Assembly (NCBI GenBank): GCA_012295275.1
Contig: CM022669.1
Location: forward strand, 9,858,489 to 9,922,488
DNA from: Chrysomallon squamiferum
Lineage: Eukaryota; Mollusca; Gastropoda; Neomphalida; Peltospiridae
DNA length: 64,000 bases
Reading direction: 5' to 3'
A program made the translations under genes and the position numbers. Below the pieces are notes generated by a model. That model worked only from the letters and a program-made list of their open reading frames with translations, was not told the DNA's origin and ran no database searches. This document shows positions 1 to 22,469 of the stretch, piece by piece. Each line of letters begins with the position of its first letter. Positions within the stretch are counted from its first letter, which is position 1.

Positions 1-965
1 AATGTGGAAAATGATTTCCGGTTATGGTCGGGCTAAAAACCGGACAGTAATTCAGTGACTGTCGCAATGTCAGTAAAGCTTAACGATGATATGATGTTGC
101 ATTACAATACAGTGTACATTCAGAATATGAATAACATAATAATATTATCGTCGATCAAAACGTGAAAATATCTGCAAAAGACATATAATAATAATAATAA
201 TAATAATAATTTAAAACTAATGGTATCAAGTACTAGTGTCCAAACTAATTATTTTTTTTTTTTTCTAAAATTTCTGGTAAAGAATTTATTTATTTAGTTT
301 TAGTTTTAGTTTTAGTTATTTAAAATGCATTACATAACTTGTTATTAAATCGAACATCGCATTTGTCTGAAATTTAATTTCGGCACTCTTGCGACTCGCA
401 GAATAGTTTCCAAACAGCCGTTCCCTGTGGACAACAGTCTGCGAAATGTCTAGAGGTTGTCTGTCTATTTCACACTTGCAATCAAAACTGACAGGCCATG
501 TCTGTGAAGGCCGCTCTTGCCTTTGTCTCGGGATCTTTCGTGCCGACTGCATCGATACCCACATTATTAAATATAGCTCCATTATTTACACTTGGTCAAG
601 GTTTTGATAGCGAAATTTCTTTTTCTCAAACTGTTAGAACTGTTCTGTCTGGTGGCTAAGTGACTGTTTATCGTCTGCTGCGTTTTAAGAAGTGTAACAG
701 CTGATGTTTATGGCTATGAATTTGTAGCATAAGTAGTAGAAGTGGTGAAAGTAGTAGCAATAGTGTCAGCAGCAGTAATAGTAGTAGTAGTAGTAATAGT
801 AGTAGTAGTAATAGCTGTAGTAGTAGTAGCTGTAGTAGTAGTAGTAGTACCAACACTAGTCATAGCAGCAGCAGCAATAGGAGTAGTAGTAATAGGATAG
901 GATAGGATAGGATAGGATAGGAAAAAATTAACGTGCTAATCAGAGCAAGCTGTTGTGAAGCACGT

Positions 966-1013
966 CTGCGACGGGCACGCTTTCTGACAGGTCAGCGGGC
1001 GTGTCCGTCGCAG
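966..1013. repeat. GC-rich nested inverted repeat
   Basis: The arms CTGCGACGGGCACGC (966-980) and GCGTGTCCGTCGCAG (999-1013) are reverse complements except at one position, which would form a G-U pair in RNA. Inside lies a second short palindrome, CTGAC and GTCAG, around two bases. It is much more GC-rich than its surroundings and lies next to a GGATA array, so it may be the relic of a small foldback element. Confidence 0.6.
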
Positions 1014-1490
1014 AAAAGAGTTTTGGGTAGGGAAAAGAATGGTAGTAGTAATAGCAAATATTTTATTTTATAGTAATTAACGAAATTCTGGTTAACTTCG
1101 CTCTTGTGGACAAGAAGCTGAGAAGCAACATGTTACATAAGATGACATATGACTACAAGGAATATATTAGTATATTTAACGGGAGACGATCCCATTGCCT
1201 ACCAGTCCTTAAATATCTTGATGGCTGAATTCATTAACACAATTATCATTCCATAGTCTGTTGTATTATTATTATTATTATCATCATCATCACTACCATC
1301 ATCATAATCATCATCGTTATGATTGTTGTTGTCGATGATTCTTACAATAATATATTTATTTTATTATATCTTCTAATGCGCAGTGTTTATTTACTTATTC
1401 ATTTAGTGATAGTCTGACGAGTGTAAAATCACGGTTAGTCACTAATACAGTTAATTTTATTTTATTTTATTATTATAGCAAAAATTGTGC

Positions 1491-1494
<4 letters not shown>

Positions 1495-1584
<90 letters not shown>
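1495..1584. repeat. (GA)n microsatellite
   Basis: An uninterrupted GA dinucleotide run of about 90 bases. The Ser/Leu-rich ORFs read across it on the minus strand are artefacts of the repeat. Confidence 0.95.
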
Positions 1585-1585
<1 letters not shown>

Positions 1586-1911
1586 GTACAGTTGTTGGTC
1601 AAACAAACAGAATGACAAAAAGACTGAGCATCGTTCACACCAAAAGAAAGCATTAAAATAAGTGACATGCTTACAATGCATATACACAGAACATTACCTT
1701 ATAGAAGGTTACATAACAAATTATTTGCAAAGAATAAAAAGCAAAGTTAATCCCCATGTTTTGGCATATTTCATTGGTATATTCACCCGAAAACAAAGAG
1801 ATTACTGGAAATAAAATTAATTAGCTTCGAGATTACGTAACTGTAAGCAAAACGCCAATCAGTAACTACGTGATAACCTGGCCACGTGGGTGTTGGTGGA
1901 TACCTGGGTGG

Positions 1912-1983
1912 TATAAATACAAGATCAGATTTTTCAACATCACATTTTCACCTCACAGCGATATTTTCTATCTACGTGAGCAG
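1912..1983 (+). promoter_or_regulatory. Core promoter and 5' UTR motif of alpha-tubulin gene 1
   Basis: TATAAATA lies at 1912-1919, 117 bases before the start codon, preceded by GTGGATACCT and an E-box CACGTG near 1883. Transcription would begin at about 1942-1950. Next comes the conserved leader motif CTCACAGCGAT with ACGTGAGCAG (about 1952-1983). The same upstream arrangement is found, inverted, at gene 10. Confidence 0.8.
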
Positions 1984-2035
1984 ATACTTTTGGATTTTTA
2001 TTCACCGTTTTATTTGACTTCAACAACACACAAAC

Positions 2036-4965
<2,930 letters not shown>

Positions 4966-5029
4966 ACGGAATTGAACTAATATATTAATTTATATCCGAG
5001 TATTTGTTATTTCTGTGTTTCATTTATGA

Positions 5030-5035
5030 AATAAA
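5030..5035 (+). terminator. Poly(A) signal, gene 1
   Basis: AATAAA 65 bases after the stop codon, inside a 3' flank that is almost identical to that of gene 2. Confidence 0.8.
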
Positions 5036-6179
5036 AGTTTTTGAATAATATTCTGTTATTTTATATTTTCATGCAAAAGAAATCAAATATAATGCATATG
5101 TTTACATGCCAATGTTGCCTAATTTCATTTGTCTGTTTGTGTCTTCTATTTATTACATTTATATGGCTAAGATAAACTAACAATTTAACGGTTCCGAAGT
5201 AAAGGATGAAAATGACAGTAAGAAAGATAAGAATTGAGATTACGGACTTCTGTTTAGTATATATCTATTTCATTGAAATTGTATTAAATACACCTTAAGT
5301 ACAAATTAATTTGTTTTAATGCATAAAATGGATAATCCTATCAGCCGCTGAAAACAGATAAAAGAACACGCACATGCGCACTGGCATGCACACACACATA
5401 GTATGAGGAGATAGGGAGTGAAAAAAAATGTCGTTGATAGAAAGATAATGAAAGAAAGAAAAATAAAGGAAAAAACAAGAGATAAAGACTGAAATAGAGA
5501 ACTTTTAGAGAAATAGAAAGAATGAAATAGAGAAGGTTTGACTGTGAGAAAGAATAGGATTTAGTAATAACAACACATGATTTCTGAATCTGTAAACGGT
5601 GACAGATAATAAACAAAAATAAATTATTTAATTATAAATTTCTGACTAATGAATTGAAGATAAATTATCTGAGAGAGAGATCAACTAACATTGTTATTCT
5701 GTTGTACATGATATGGAAGTTTAATTTCATGTGCTTACAACGTGTTAACACCATCTGCCATAAATCTGGCTATCACAGATTTTATTTCACATCATCATAT
5801 TATTAAACTGGACAGTTCATATTCACCTTGTTCGTAGATAGAAACAAGGCAGGCTGAAGACATGGGCGCCACGCATGCGCACTTACTCATTGCCAAGTGA
5901 TGAATATTGTAATTAAAAAGCGCATTGTTTTAAAGACGTACGAAAAGTTCATCATTGGTTGTTCTTGTTCTTCGAAAGAAGACCCATCGAATAAAGTTAT
6001 TTTAGCGGTAGGCATCAAAACAATTCAAGGATCTAAGGTCAAGTGACATATTTCTGCACGCTTGGATGTACCCAGTAACAAAGATAGGTTTTGATACAAC
6101 CCCACAAATAATAATTTTGGCCACGCGTTTGCAGTTGTATTTTGCGTACAGCAATAAGCATCGGTGGCGCGCTAGAAGA

Positions 6180-6328
6180 TATGCACTGCCAATCAGTCCT
6201 ATGTACAGAAAATATAAGCAGAATTGTTTAGCGTGTGGTGTGTAGGTTTATCGCCTCGGCCAGATCACTTTACGTACGTCCGATTGGCTACTCCTCCGTC
6301 ACGTGGACCTACATTTTCTCTTTATAGA
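6180..6328 (+). promoter_or_regulatory. Promoter-like patch in spacer, no attached ORF
   Basis: It contains CCAAT-type boxes in both orientations (near 6188 and 6281), an E-box in CGTCACGTGG (about 6297-6306) and a TATA-like TTTATAGAA (about 6320). It is preserved in the duplicate at about 12110-12245. It could be a distal promoter or enhancer of gene 2, a non-coding RNA promoter, or chance. Confidence 0.3.
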
Positions 6329-6819
6329 AGAATTATTTGCAAATGAATGGATTTTTTTTTTTTTTCAAGAAACTTGGAGTTTTGAGACACATGTGTTTTA
6401 TAAATCTCAAGATACGTGTTGTTCAACAAAAGAAATTGGTTAAAGTAACCAAAATGTATACTTGGAGTTTTGCCGACACAGTCTAAAAGAGTTAATCCAA
6501 TCCTCTTTCCTAACCTCAGTTGGAACAAATTTTACTCAAGTAAACACGTGTTTGTGGGACACTGTAAACAACTGACTACATTATGCTAAGTAGATATTCA
6601 AGAAAGCAAGTGCGCATGCGCGAATGGCAAAATTGTCGAAGGAAGAATATCTTGCACCCCGGTGTGCCACATGCTAGAGGGCGCTACTTCAGTTATCTGA
6701 GATTTTCTACATATAAAAAATAAAATGTTAAATAATGAATACAATTTTAAAAAATGAAATAAAATGTGAAAATTCCTTGAGTGGAGTCATAATCTGTTTA
6801 TTAATTCTTCATGTTAAGG

Positions 6820-6945
6820 GATCAAACTGATAAAGGCAATTTCCACGACTGACAGCTAAGGCGCTAACATTCAAGGACCCACCCAAGTCTGGAGGTCTGT
6901 TTTACCTCCAGGGGCAAGCAAAACAAACAAACAAACAAACAAAAA
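6820..6945. repeat. Short interspersed repeat with hairpin and CAAA-rich tail
   Basis: A block of about 120 bases with a perfect 8-bp stem CTGGAGGT (6889-6896) and ACCTCCAG (6904-6911), followed by a (CAAA)n tail. Related copies lie at 12735-12862 and, more diverged, at 18167-18335. A SINE-like origin is possible. All copies sit in equivalent spacers, so they were probably copied with the genes. Confidence 0.45.
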
Positions 6946-8101
6946 TCATACATAGCATGTTGGGACATAACACAAGTGTCTTTTATTTATCTATTTATTA
7001 TTATTCATGAGATTTATAGATTAGACTCTTTTTGCCGATAAACCTGTTTGATGTCTGATGTCTTTGAAGTCAGTTATGTCTTTCATTGCAACGATGTCGG
7101 TAGACTTCAAAAGGTAACCTTAGACATAAACGAATTCATTCAGTGGATATCGTTTCTATCGGAACACAGATATCTAATTTATATTTTTCGGTATCTTTCC
7201 TTTCAAGATAATTTTATAATAATAATAAAAATTAATTAATAAAGGTAAAACTTAAATAACTGCTGTAGTGAATACTGAATTTTCAAAATAGCATCGTTGA
7301 CCAAATAAAATGAATAAAAAGAATGATACGTGTAATGTAAAACTCATAGAAAGAAAATATTGCTTTTGAACTCTGATAGAGTTCTGATTTGTGCCATCCC
7401 CACTAAAAAAAAAATAAAAAAAACAGAAAAAAAAAATAAAAGGAAAAAAGGTCTGCTCAGAAGCGATGTTTAAAAAAAAAATAAAAAAATATATATGCAT
7501 GGATTGATGTTGAATGTTTGAATTATCAAAATTATGTTCCAAATCGTTTGAACTCGCACGTTATGACATTTTCTACTTTTTCTTTGAATATTAGACCGTC
7601 GTCCAGTTTCAATAGAAAGTTTAGCATTCCAGGTTCTAAATTTACATAAGATATTAGCACTTTCTTTTGAGACAGCAAAGAAAAATAGTTTTCTAACTTA
7701 AATTCATTTTTATTTTTTATCTAATTAATACCCTTTGAAGACGTTTCAGTTTTATTTTCCATATTTGTTGATATTGATCGTGTAATATTTTGGATACCAT
7801 TTCACGTTATCATTTAACATTATCAAAGTTGAGATATGTTCATATATATCTTAAATCACAAAGTGTTTGAATACTAAAACAAATCTGTTAATGTTTATCC
7901 GTTAATCAATGATTCAATTAACAGTAAGTTTGGTAAAGCATTCCTTATCTAATCTTTTGTCTAGTAATGAAGACGGGTGGTCAGTTGCCTTCAAGCTAAT
8001 TACAAAGCTAAAAATAAACGTATGACAGTTAAACGAACAAAGCGCTAGGTAACGCGTTCCCTGGCTAACCCATGTTGTTGACGACTGACTGGTCAGAAAG
8101 G

Positions 8102-8173
8102 TATAAAAACCCAGTCACATCTGTCTGTTAAACATTGCACTCTCACAACGATTGATTTCATCCACGTGAGCAG
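8102..8173 (+). promoter_or_regulatory. Core promoter and leader motif of gene 2
   Basis: TATAAAAA at 8102-8109. The preceding 65 bases form a module shared by genes 2-6, including GCGCTAGG, the near-palindrome GGTAACGCGTTCCC (8048-8061) and TTGTTGACGACTGACTGG. The leader carries CTCACAACGAT and CACGTGAGCAG (8142-8173). Confidence 0.85.
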
Positions 8174-8221
8174 CAGATATTTTGGAATTTAATAACACAC
8201 AGTTTTTATTCTACTATAAAC

Positions 8222-10653
<2,432 letters not shown>

Positions 10654-10717
10654 ACGGAATTGAACTAATATATTAATTTATATCCGAGTATTTGTTATTT
10701 CTGTGTTTCATTTATGA

Positions 10718-10723
10718 AATAAA
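10718..10723 (+). terminator. Poly(A) signal, gene 2
   Basis: AATAAA 65 bases after the stop codon, in the same context as gene 1. Confidence 0.8.
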
Positions 10724-11358
10724 AGTTTTTGAATAATATTCTGTTATTTTATATTTTCATGCAAAAGAAATCAAATATAATGCATATGTTTGCATGCCAG
10801 TGTTGCCTAATTTCATTTGTCTGTTTGTGTCTTCTATTTATTACATTTATATGGCTAAGATAAACTAACAATTTAACGGTTCCGAAGTAAAGGATGAAAA
10901 TGACAGTAAGAAAGATTTAAGAATTGAAACTACGGACTTCTGTTTAGTATATATCTATTTCATTGCAATTGTATTAAATACACCTTAAGTACAAATTAAT
11001 TTGTTTTAATACATAAAATGGATAATCCTATCAGCCGCTGAAAACAGATAAAAGAACACGCACATGCGCACTGGCATGCACACACATATAGTATGAGGAG
11101 ATATAGAGTGAAAAAAAATGTCGTTGATAGAAAGATAATGAAAGAAAGAAAAATAAAGGAAAAAACAAGAGATAAAGACTGAAATAGAGAACTTTTAGAG
11201 AAATAGAAAGAATGAAATAGAGAAGGTTTGACTGTGAGAAAGAATAGGATTTAGTAATAACAACACATGATTTATGAATCTGTAAACGATGACAGATAAT
11301 GAACAAAAATAAATTATTTAATTATAAATTTCTGACTAATGAATTGAAGATAAATTAT

Positions 11359-11447
<89 letters not shown>

Positions 11448-14037
11448 ACAAGTATAATTTCATAATCGAACAATTCTGTTCAATACAACATCTGTATTCA
11501 CAGTCAGGCAAATTAACAAGTAAATGACTGACAACAATCTGATACACAACCAACTGTTAATCTGTTTGTTGTCATACAAAATTACGTATATCAACTAACA
11601 TTGTTATTCTGTTGTACATGTTACGGAAGTTTAATTTCATATGCCTTACAACGTGTTAACACCATCTGCCATAAATCTGGGTATCACAGATTTTATTTCA
11701 CATCATCATATTATTAAACTGGGCAGTTCATATTCACCTTGTTCGTAGATAGAAACAAGGCAGGCTGAAGACATGGGCGCCACGCATGCGCACTTACTCA
11801 TTGCCAAGTCATGAATATTGTAATTAACAAGCGCATTGTTTTAAAGACGTACGAAAAGTTCATCATTGGTTTTTCTTGTTCTTCGAAAGAAGACCCATCG
11901 AATAAAGTTATTTTAGCGGTAGGCATCAAAACAATTCAAGGATCTAAGGTCAAGTGACATATTTCTGCACGCTTGGATGTACCCAGTAACAAAGATAGGT
12001 TTTGAGACAACCCCACAAATAATAATTTTGGCCACGCGTTTGCAGTTGTATTTTGCGTACAGCAATAAGCATCAGTAGCGCGCTAGAAGATATGCACTGC
12101 CAATCAATCCTATGTACAGAAAATATAAGCAGAATTGTTTAGCGTGTGGTGTGTAGGTTTATCGCCTCGGCCAGATCACTTTACGTACGTCCGATTGGCT
12201 ACTCCTTCGTCACGTGGACCTACATTTTCTCTTTATAGAAGAATGATTTGCAAATGAATGGATTTTTTTTTTTTTTCAAGAAACTTGGAGTTTTGAGACA
12301 CATGTGTTGTGAGTTTTATAAATCTCAAGATACGTGTTGTTCAACAAAAGAAACTGGTTAAAGTAACCGAAATGTATACTTGGAGTTTTGCCGACACAGT
12401 CTAAAAGAGATAATCCAATCCTTTCCTAACCTCAGTTGGAACAAATTTTACTCAAGCAAACACGTGTTTGTGGGACATTGTAAACAACTGACTACATTAT
12501 GCTAAGTAGATATTCAAGAAAGCAAGTGCGCATGCGCGAATGGCAAAATTGTCGAAGGAAGAATATCTTGCACCCCGGTGTGCCACATGCTAGAGGGCGC
12601 TACTTCAGTTATCTGAGATTTTCTACATATAAAAAATAAAATGTTAAATAATGAATACAATTTTAAAAAATGAAATAAAATGTGAAAATTCCTTGAGTGG
12701 AGTCATAATCTGTTTATTAATTCTTCATGTTAAGGGATCAAACTGATAAAGGCAATTTCCACGACTGACAGCTAAGGCGCTAACATTCAAGGACCCACCC
12801 TAGACTGGAGGTCTGTTTTACCTCCAGGGGCAAGCAAAACAAACAAACAAACAAACAAAAATCATACATAGCATGTTGGGACATAACACAAGTGTCTTTT
12901 ATTTATCTATTTATTATTATTCATGAGATTTATAGATTAGACTCTTTTTGCCGATAAACCTGTTTGATGTCTGATGTCTTTGAAGTCAGTTATGTCTTTC
13001 ATTGCAACGATGTCTGTAGACTTCAAAAGGTAACCTTAGACATAAACGAATTCATTCAGTGGATATCGTTTCTATCGGAACACAGATATCTAATTTATAT
13101 TTTTCGGTATCTTTCCTTTCAAGATAATTTTATAATAATAATAAAAATTAATTAATAAAGGTAAAACTAAAATAACTGCTGTAGTGAATACTGAATTTTC
13201 AAAATAGCATCGTTGACCAAATAAAATGAATAAAAAGAATGATACGTGTAATGTAAAACTCATAGAAAGAAAATATTGCTTTTGAACTCTGATAGAGTTC
13301 TGATTTGTGCCATACCCACTAAAAATAAAAAAATAAAAATAAATAAATAAAACAGAAAAAAAAAAAGAAGCAAAAAAGGTCTGCTCAGAAGCGATGTTTA
13401 AAAAAATAAAATAATATATACATGGATTGATGTTGAATGTTTGAATTATCAAAATTATGTTCCAAATTGTTTGAACTCGCACGTTATTACATTTTCTACT
13501 TTTTCTTTGATTATTAGACCATCGTCCAGTTTCAGTAGAAAGTTTAGCATTCCAGGTTCTAAATTTACATAAGATATTAGCACTTTCTTTTGAGACAGCA
13601 AAGAAAAATAGTTTTCTAACTTAAATTCATTTTTTTTTTGTTTTTTTTAATTAATACCCTTTGAAGACGTTTCAGTTTTATTTTCCATATTTGTTGATAT
13701 TGATCGTGTAATATTTTGGATATCATTTCACGTTATCATTTAACATTATCAAAGTTGAGATATGTTCATATATATCTTAAATCACAAAGTGTTTGAATAC
13801 TAAAACAAATCTGTTAATGTTTATCCGTTAATCAATGTTTCAATTACATCTCGTTAACAGTAAGTTTGGTAAAGCATTCCTTATCTAATCTTTTGTCTAG
13901 TAATGAAGACGGGTTGTCAGTTGCCTTCAAGCTAATTACAAAGCTAAAAATAAACGTATAACAGTTAAACGAACAAAGCGCTAGGTAACGCGTTCCCTGG
14001 CTAACCCATGTTGTTGACGACTGACTGGTCAGAAAGG
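10724..14037. other. Spacer between genes 2 and 3
   Basis: Second copy of the gene 1-2 spacer. It retains a GA tract (11361-11445) and about 140 following bases that the first copy lacks. It also holds copies of the promoter-like patch (about 12110-12245), the NRF1-type palindrome (12527-12538) and the CAAA-tailed repeat. No supported gene. Confidence 0.75.
11361..11445. repeat. (GA)n microsatellite
   Basis: About 85 bases of GA. The equivalent point after gene 1 has only a few GA units, and the sequence beyond it is deleted there. Confidence 0.95.
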
Positions 14038-14111
14038 TATAAAAACACAGTCACATCTGTCTGTTAAACATTGCACTCTCACAACGATTGATTTCATCCA
14101 CGTGAGCAGCA
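14038..14111 (+). promoter_or_regulatory. Core promoter and leader motif of gene 3
   Basis: TATAAAAA at 14038-14045 with the same proximal module and leader motif as gene 2. Confidence 0.85.
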
Positions 14112-14157
14112 GATATTTTGGAATTTAATAACACACAGTTTTTATTCTACTATAAAC

Positions 14158-16665
<2,508 letters not shown>

Positions 16666-16725
16666 ACGGACAAACTAAAAAATTAATTATTATCCGAATA
16701 TTTGATATTTCTGTTTTATTTATGA

Positions 16726-16731
16726 AATAAA
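16726..16731 (+). terminator. Poly(A) signal, gene 3
   Basis: AATAAA 61 bases after the stop codon, in a context (GAAATAAAAGTTTTTGAATAA) similar to genes 1 and 2. Confidence 0.75.
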
Positions 16732-17155
16732 AGTTTTTGAATAATAATATTTTGTTATTTTATATAGTTATATAAAAAAAAAATCAAAGGAATGCCAGTA
16801 TATTTGTAATACATAAGAATATGTTTCCATTGTTGTATTACTATATTTCATTTGTCTGTTTGTGTTTTCTATTTATTACTCTTGTATGGTTGAGGTAAAG
16901 TAACAGTTTAAGGGTTCCGAATTCAAGGATGAAAATGAAAGTAACATAACCAAACAACCGAGATTACGGACTTCTGTTTAGTGTATATCTATTTCATTAA
17001 ATTAATTATATTAAGTACACCTGAAAAGGTTTTTAAAGAAACACCGGTAGAAAAAATTTGATTGATATCAAAATACACACCTTGACTTAATACATACAAT
17101 GGATGATCCTAACGGAACTGTAAATAGACAAAATAAATACGTACATGCGCACCTT

Positions 17156-17208
<53 letters not shown>

Positions 17209-17555
17209 GATGACAGAATAGAGAGTGAACGAAAATGCGTATGATAGAAATAAGAAAAATAAAGGAAAAACACAAAAAGATAAAGGATGAAATGAAAAAA
17301 ATGTTTGATAGAAAGAGAAAGAATGAATCAGAAAAGGTTCGAGAGAGACCGAAAAAAGAAAATAGAAACGTTTTGAGAAAAGTAGAAAGATGGAGTAAGA
17401 ATCGGATTTGGTAATAACAAAACATAATTTGTGAATTTGAAAACGATGTCAGATAATTAAAAAAGAAAGAAAAAAAGAGAGAGAGAGATAGAAAGATAAG
17501 ATAGAGTCAGAAAAACGCACAGAGAGACATAGACAAGAGAGAGACAGAGAGAGAC

Positions 17556-17662
<107 letters not shown>

Positions 17663-19259
17663 TTTCGAAACACAAAGAATGGAGAAAATTGGCAGTATGA
17701 AGTGTAATTTCATAATCTAACAATTCTCTTCAGTTCATCATCCGTATTCACGGTCAGGCAAATTAACAAGTAAAAGACACAGCAATCTGATACACGACAA
17801 ACTGTTTATCTGCTTGTATTACGTATATCAGCTAACATTGCTATTCTCTTGTACATGTTAAGGTTGTTTCATAACAGGTGCTTACAACGTATTAACACCA
17901 TCTACCATAAAATAGTAGCTGTCACAGATTATATTTCGCTCTATCGTATTATTAAACTGGAGAAATCATATTCGCCTTTTTCGTAGATAGAAGCAAAGCA
18001 GACTGAAGACATTGGCAACTCGGACAGTCGCTTCAAATATCTGAGATGTTGCACATACTTATAAAGGAGAAAACGTTAACTAATAAATAAAATAAAATAA
18101 AAATTCAATGTGAACATTCCTTGAGTGGAGTAAAATTTTCTAGAATCTGTTTATTAATTCTTCATGTTAAGGAATCAAACTGACAAAGGCAATTTCCACG
18201 ACTTGGGCGCTGATATTAAGTCCGGGACACAAGGAACCCCTCCCCCACCACAAGGTCCCGCTCTGGAGAGGAGGCCTCTTCAACCTCCAAAGGCTAGCAA
18301 CAAAGAAACATATAAACAATCAAACAAGCAAACAAAAAACACACATAGCATGTTTGGTGATAACATAACTATCATTTTGCTAAGTCGGAGTGTTTATAAA
18401 ACATAAATATGCTTGGACTGATGTTGAATGTTTGAATTATCAGAATTATGTACCAAATGGTTTGAACTCGAACATTTTGGCGGGCTAACCTTTGGCGACT
18501 GATGTGCAGTGCAGTGCAGGAAACGGTGCAACGCCATCTTTAAAAATATCGTATAAAGCTGGCGTACCACAATAAAATTATTTATTTTGGATAAAACAAA
18601 TTCCATATCGATGTGACTGCCTATTTTAGTAGTGAAATAAGAATATAAAAATGTTACACGTATTCGCTGATCTAAGGGTCCGGTAAGTGGATAAATAAAC
18701 ATTTTAAAATAAATTAACAAACAAACAAACAAATAAACATTATTATATTGAGGATTAAAACCGGTTATATAAGTGAAAACAAAAGTAAAAAAAAAAAAAA
18801 AAAAAAATTAATAATAAAATAAAGATTTATTTCTAACCTTGAGAAAATTCCCTTTTGATAAGCTTAGAGAAATGTAAAATAGTTTACAAATAAAAGCTGC
18901 GCATGCCTAGTACAATAACATGAAGGACATTAAGAACAAGATAAAGGATTTGTCTTTTCTAAAGAAAAACACAGACACTAAAAATCAACTATTAAAAGAC
19001 CCGAGGGAGTATTAACTACTTTTCAGCATACTCCAATAACTGTGTTTAATAACGCGTTCCTTGACTAACTCCTTGGAAAATTGTAAATTAAAAATGGTCA
19101 GTCTGCATTAAAGTAAGGTAATTCAATGTATACCTACATTGCTGTTAATATCATATTCTCCAAAGAATTGTGTTCGAAATATTAATTTAATATTAACTCC
19201 AGATATATATATTATTCATATAAAATAAATAATAATATCTATCAGTCTATCTGGTTATC

Positions 19260-19263
<4 letters not shown>

Positions 19264-19335
<72 letters not shown>
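19264..19335. repeat. (CA)n microsatellite
   Basis: About 72 bases of CA repeat, about 320 bases upstream of the gene 4 TATA box. A shorter broken CA run lies in the equivalent place before gene 5 (about 24685-24732). Confidence 0.95.
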
Positions 19336-19337
<2 letters not shown>

Positions 19338-19656
19338 TAGTCACTTTGTTCTAAAGGCATAATTATAATTTAACAGATTATTTCCATACTAATAATCTAC
19401 CCCATACAGAAGTGTTTGAATACTAAAACAAATCTGTTAATGTTTATCCGTTTCTCAATCACATCTCATTAAAAATGAGGTTGACAAAGCATTCCATATA
19501 CAATTTTTTATTTAATAATGAAAACAAGAAATCACTGGGCTTTAAGGTAATTACAGATAAAGGTAAATATAAACCTGTAACAGTTACACAAACAAAGCGC
19601 TAGGTAACGCGTTCCCTGGCTAACCCATGTTGTTGACGACTGACTGGTCAGAAAGG

Positions 19657-19730
19657 TATAAAAACACAGTCAGGTCTCTGTGTTAAACATTGCACTCTCA
19701 CAACGACTGATTTCATCCACGTGAGCAGCA
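19657..19730 (+). promoter_or_regulatory. Core promoter and leader motif of gene 4
   Basis: TATAAAAA at 19657-19664 with the genes 2-6 proximal module and the CTCACAACGA / CACGTGAGCAG leader. A weaker copy of part of the module (AACGCGTTCCTTGACTAACT) lies near 19050. Confidence 0.85.
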
Positions 19731-19776
19731 GATATTTTGAAATTTAATAACACACAGTTTTTATTCTACTACAAAC

Positions 19777-22399
<2,623 letters not shown>

Positions 22400-22463
22400 A
22401 CGGAAACTGAACTAATAAATTAATTTTCATCCAAATATTCATATTTCTATGTTTCACTGATGA

Positions 22464-22469
22464 AATAAA
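22464..22469 (+). terminator. Poly(A) signal, gene 4
   Basis: AATAAA 65 bases after the stop codon. Confidence 0.75.

Larger units (their letters stand above)
1..1900. other. Left flank, non-coding, microsatellite-rich
   Basis: No recognisable gene. It holds an AAT tract (about 185-211), a TAG/TAA-type array (about 725-890), a GGATA pentamer array (about 891-921), a GC-rich hairpin (966-1013), ATT/ATC runs near 1264-1320 and a long GA tract (1495-1584). An 88-codon minus-strand ORF at 316-582 has no recognisable motif and no supporting context, so I do not call it a gene. Confidence 0.6.
5040..8100. other. Spacer between genes 1 and 2 (duplicated between genes 2 and 3)
   Basis: No protein gene. 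It is nearly identical to 10730-14036, apart from a missing GA tract plus about 140 bases near 5672-5681. It contains a promoter-like patch (about 6180-6325), a perfect NRF1-type palindrome TGCGCATGCGCG (6611-6622) and a short repeat with a CAAA-rich tail (about 6820-6945). Apparent ORFs here are short and unrecognised. Confidence 0.75.

Noticed and set aside
316-582. 88-codon minus-strand ORF in the left flank
   Set aside because: No recognisable domain, start context, splice partners or poly(A) signal; compatible with chance.
7252-7542. Phe-rich ORF of 96 codons, and its 130-codon counterpart at 13090-13482
   Set aside because: A Phe/Ile-rich translation of A-runs on the opposite strand. 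Its frame differs between the two duplicated spacers, so it is not under coding constraint.
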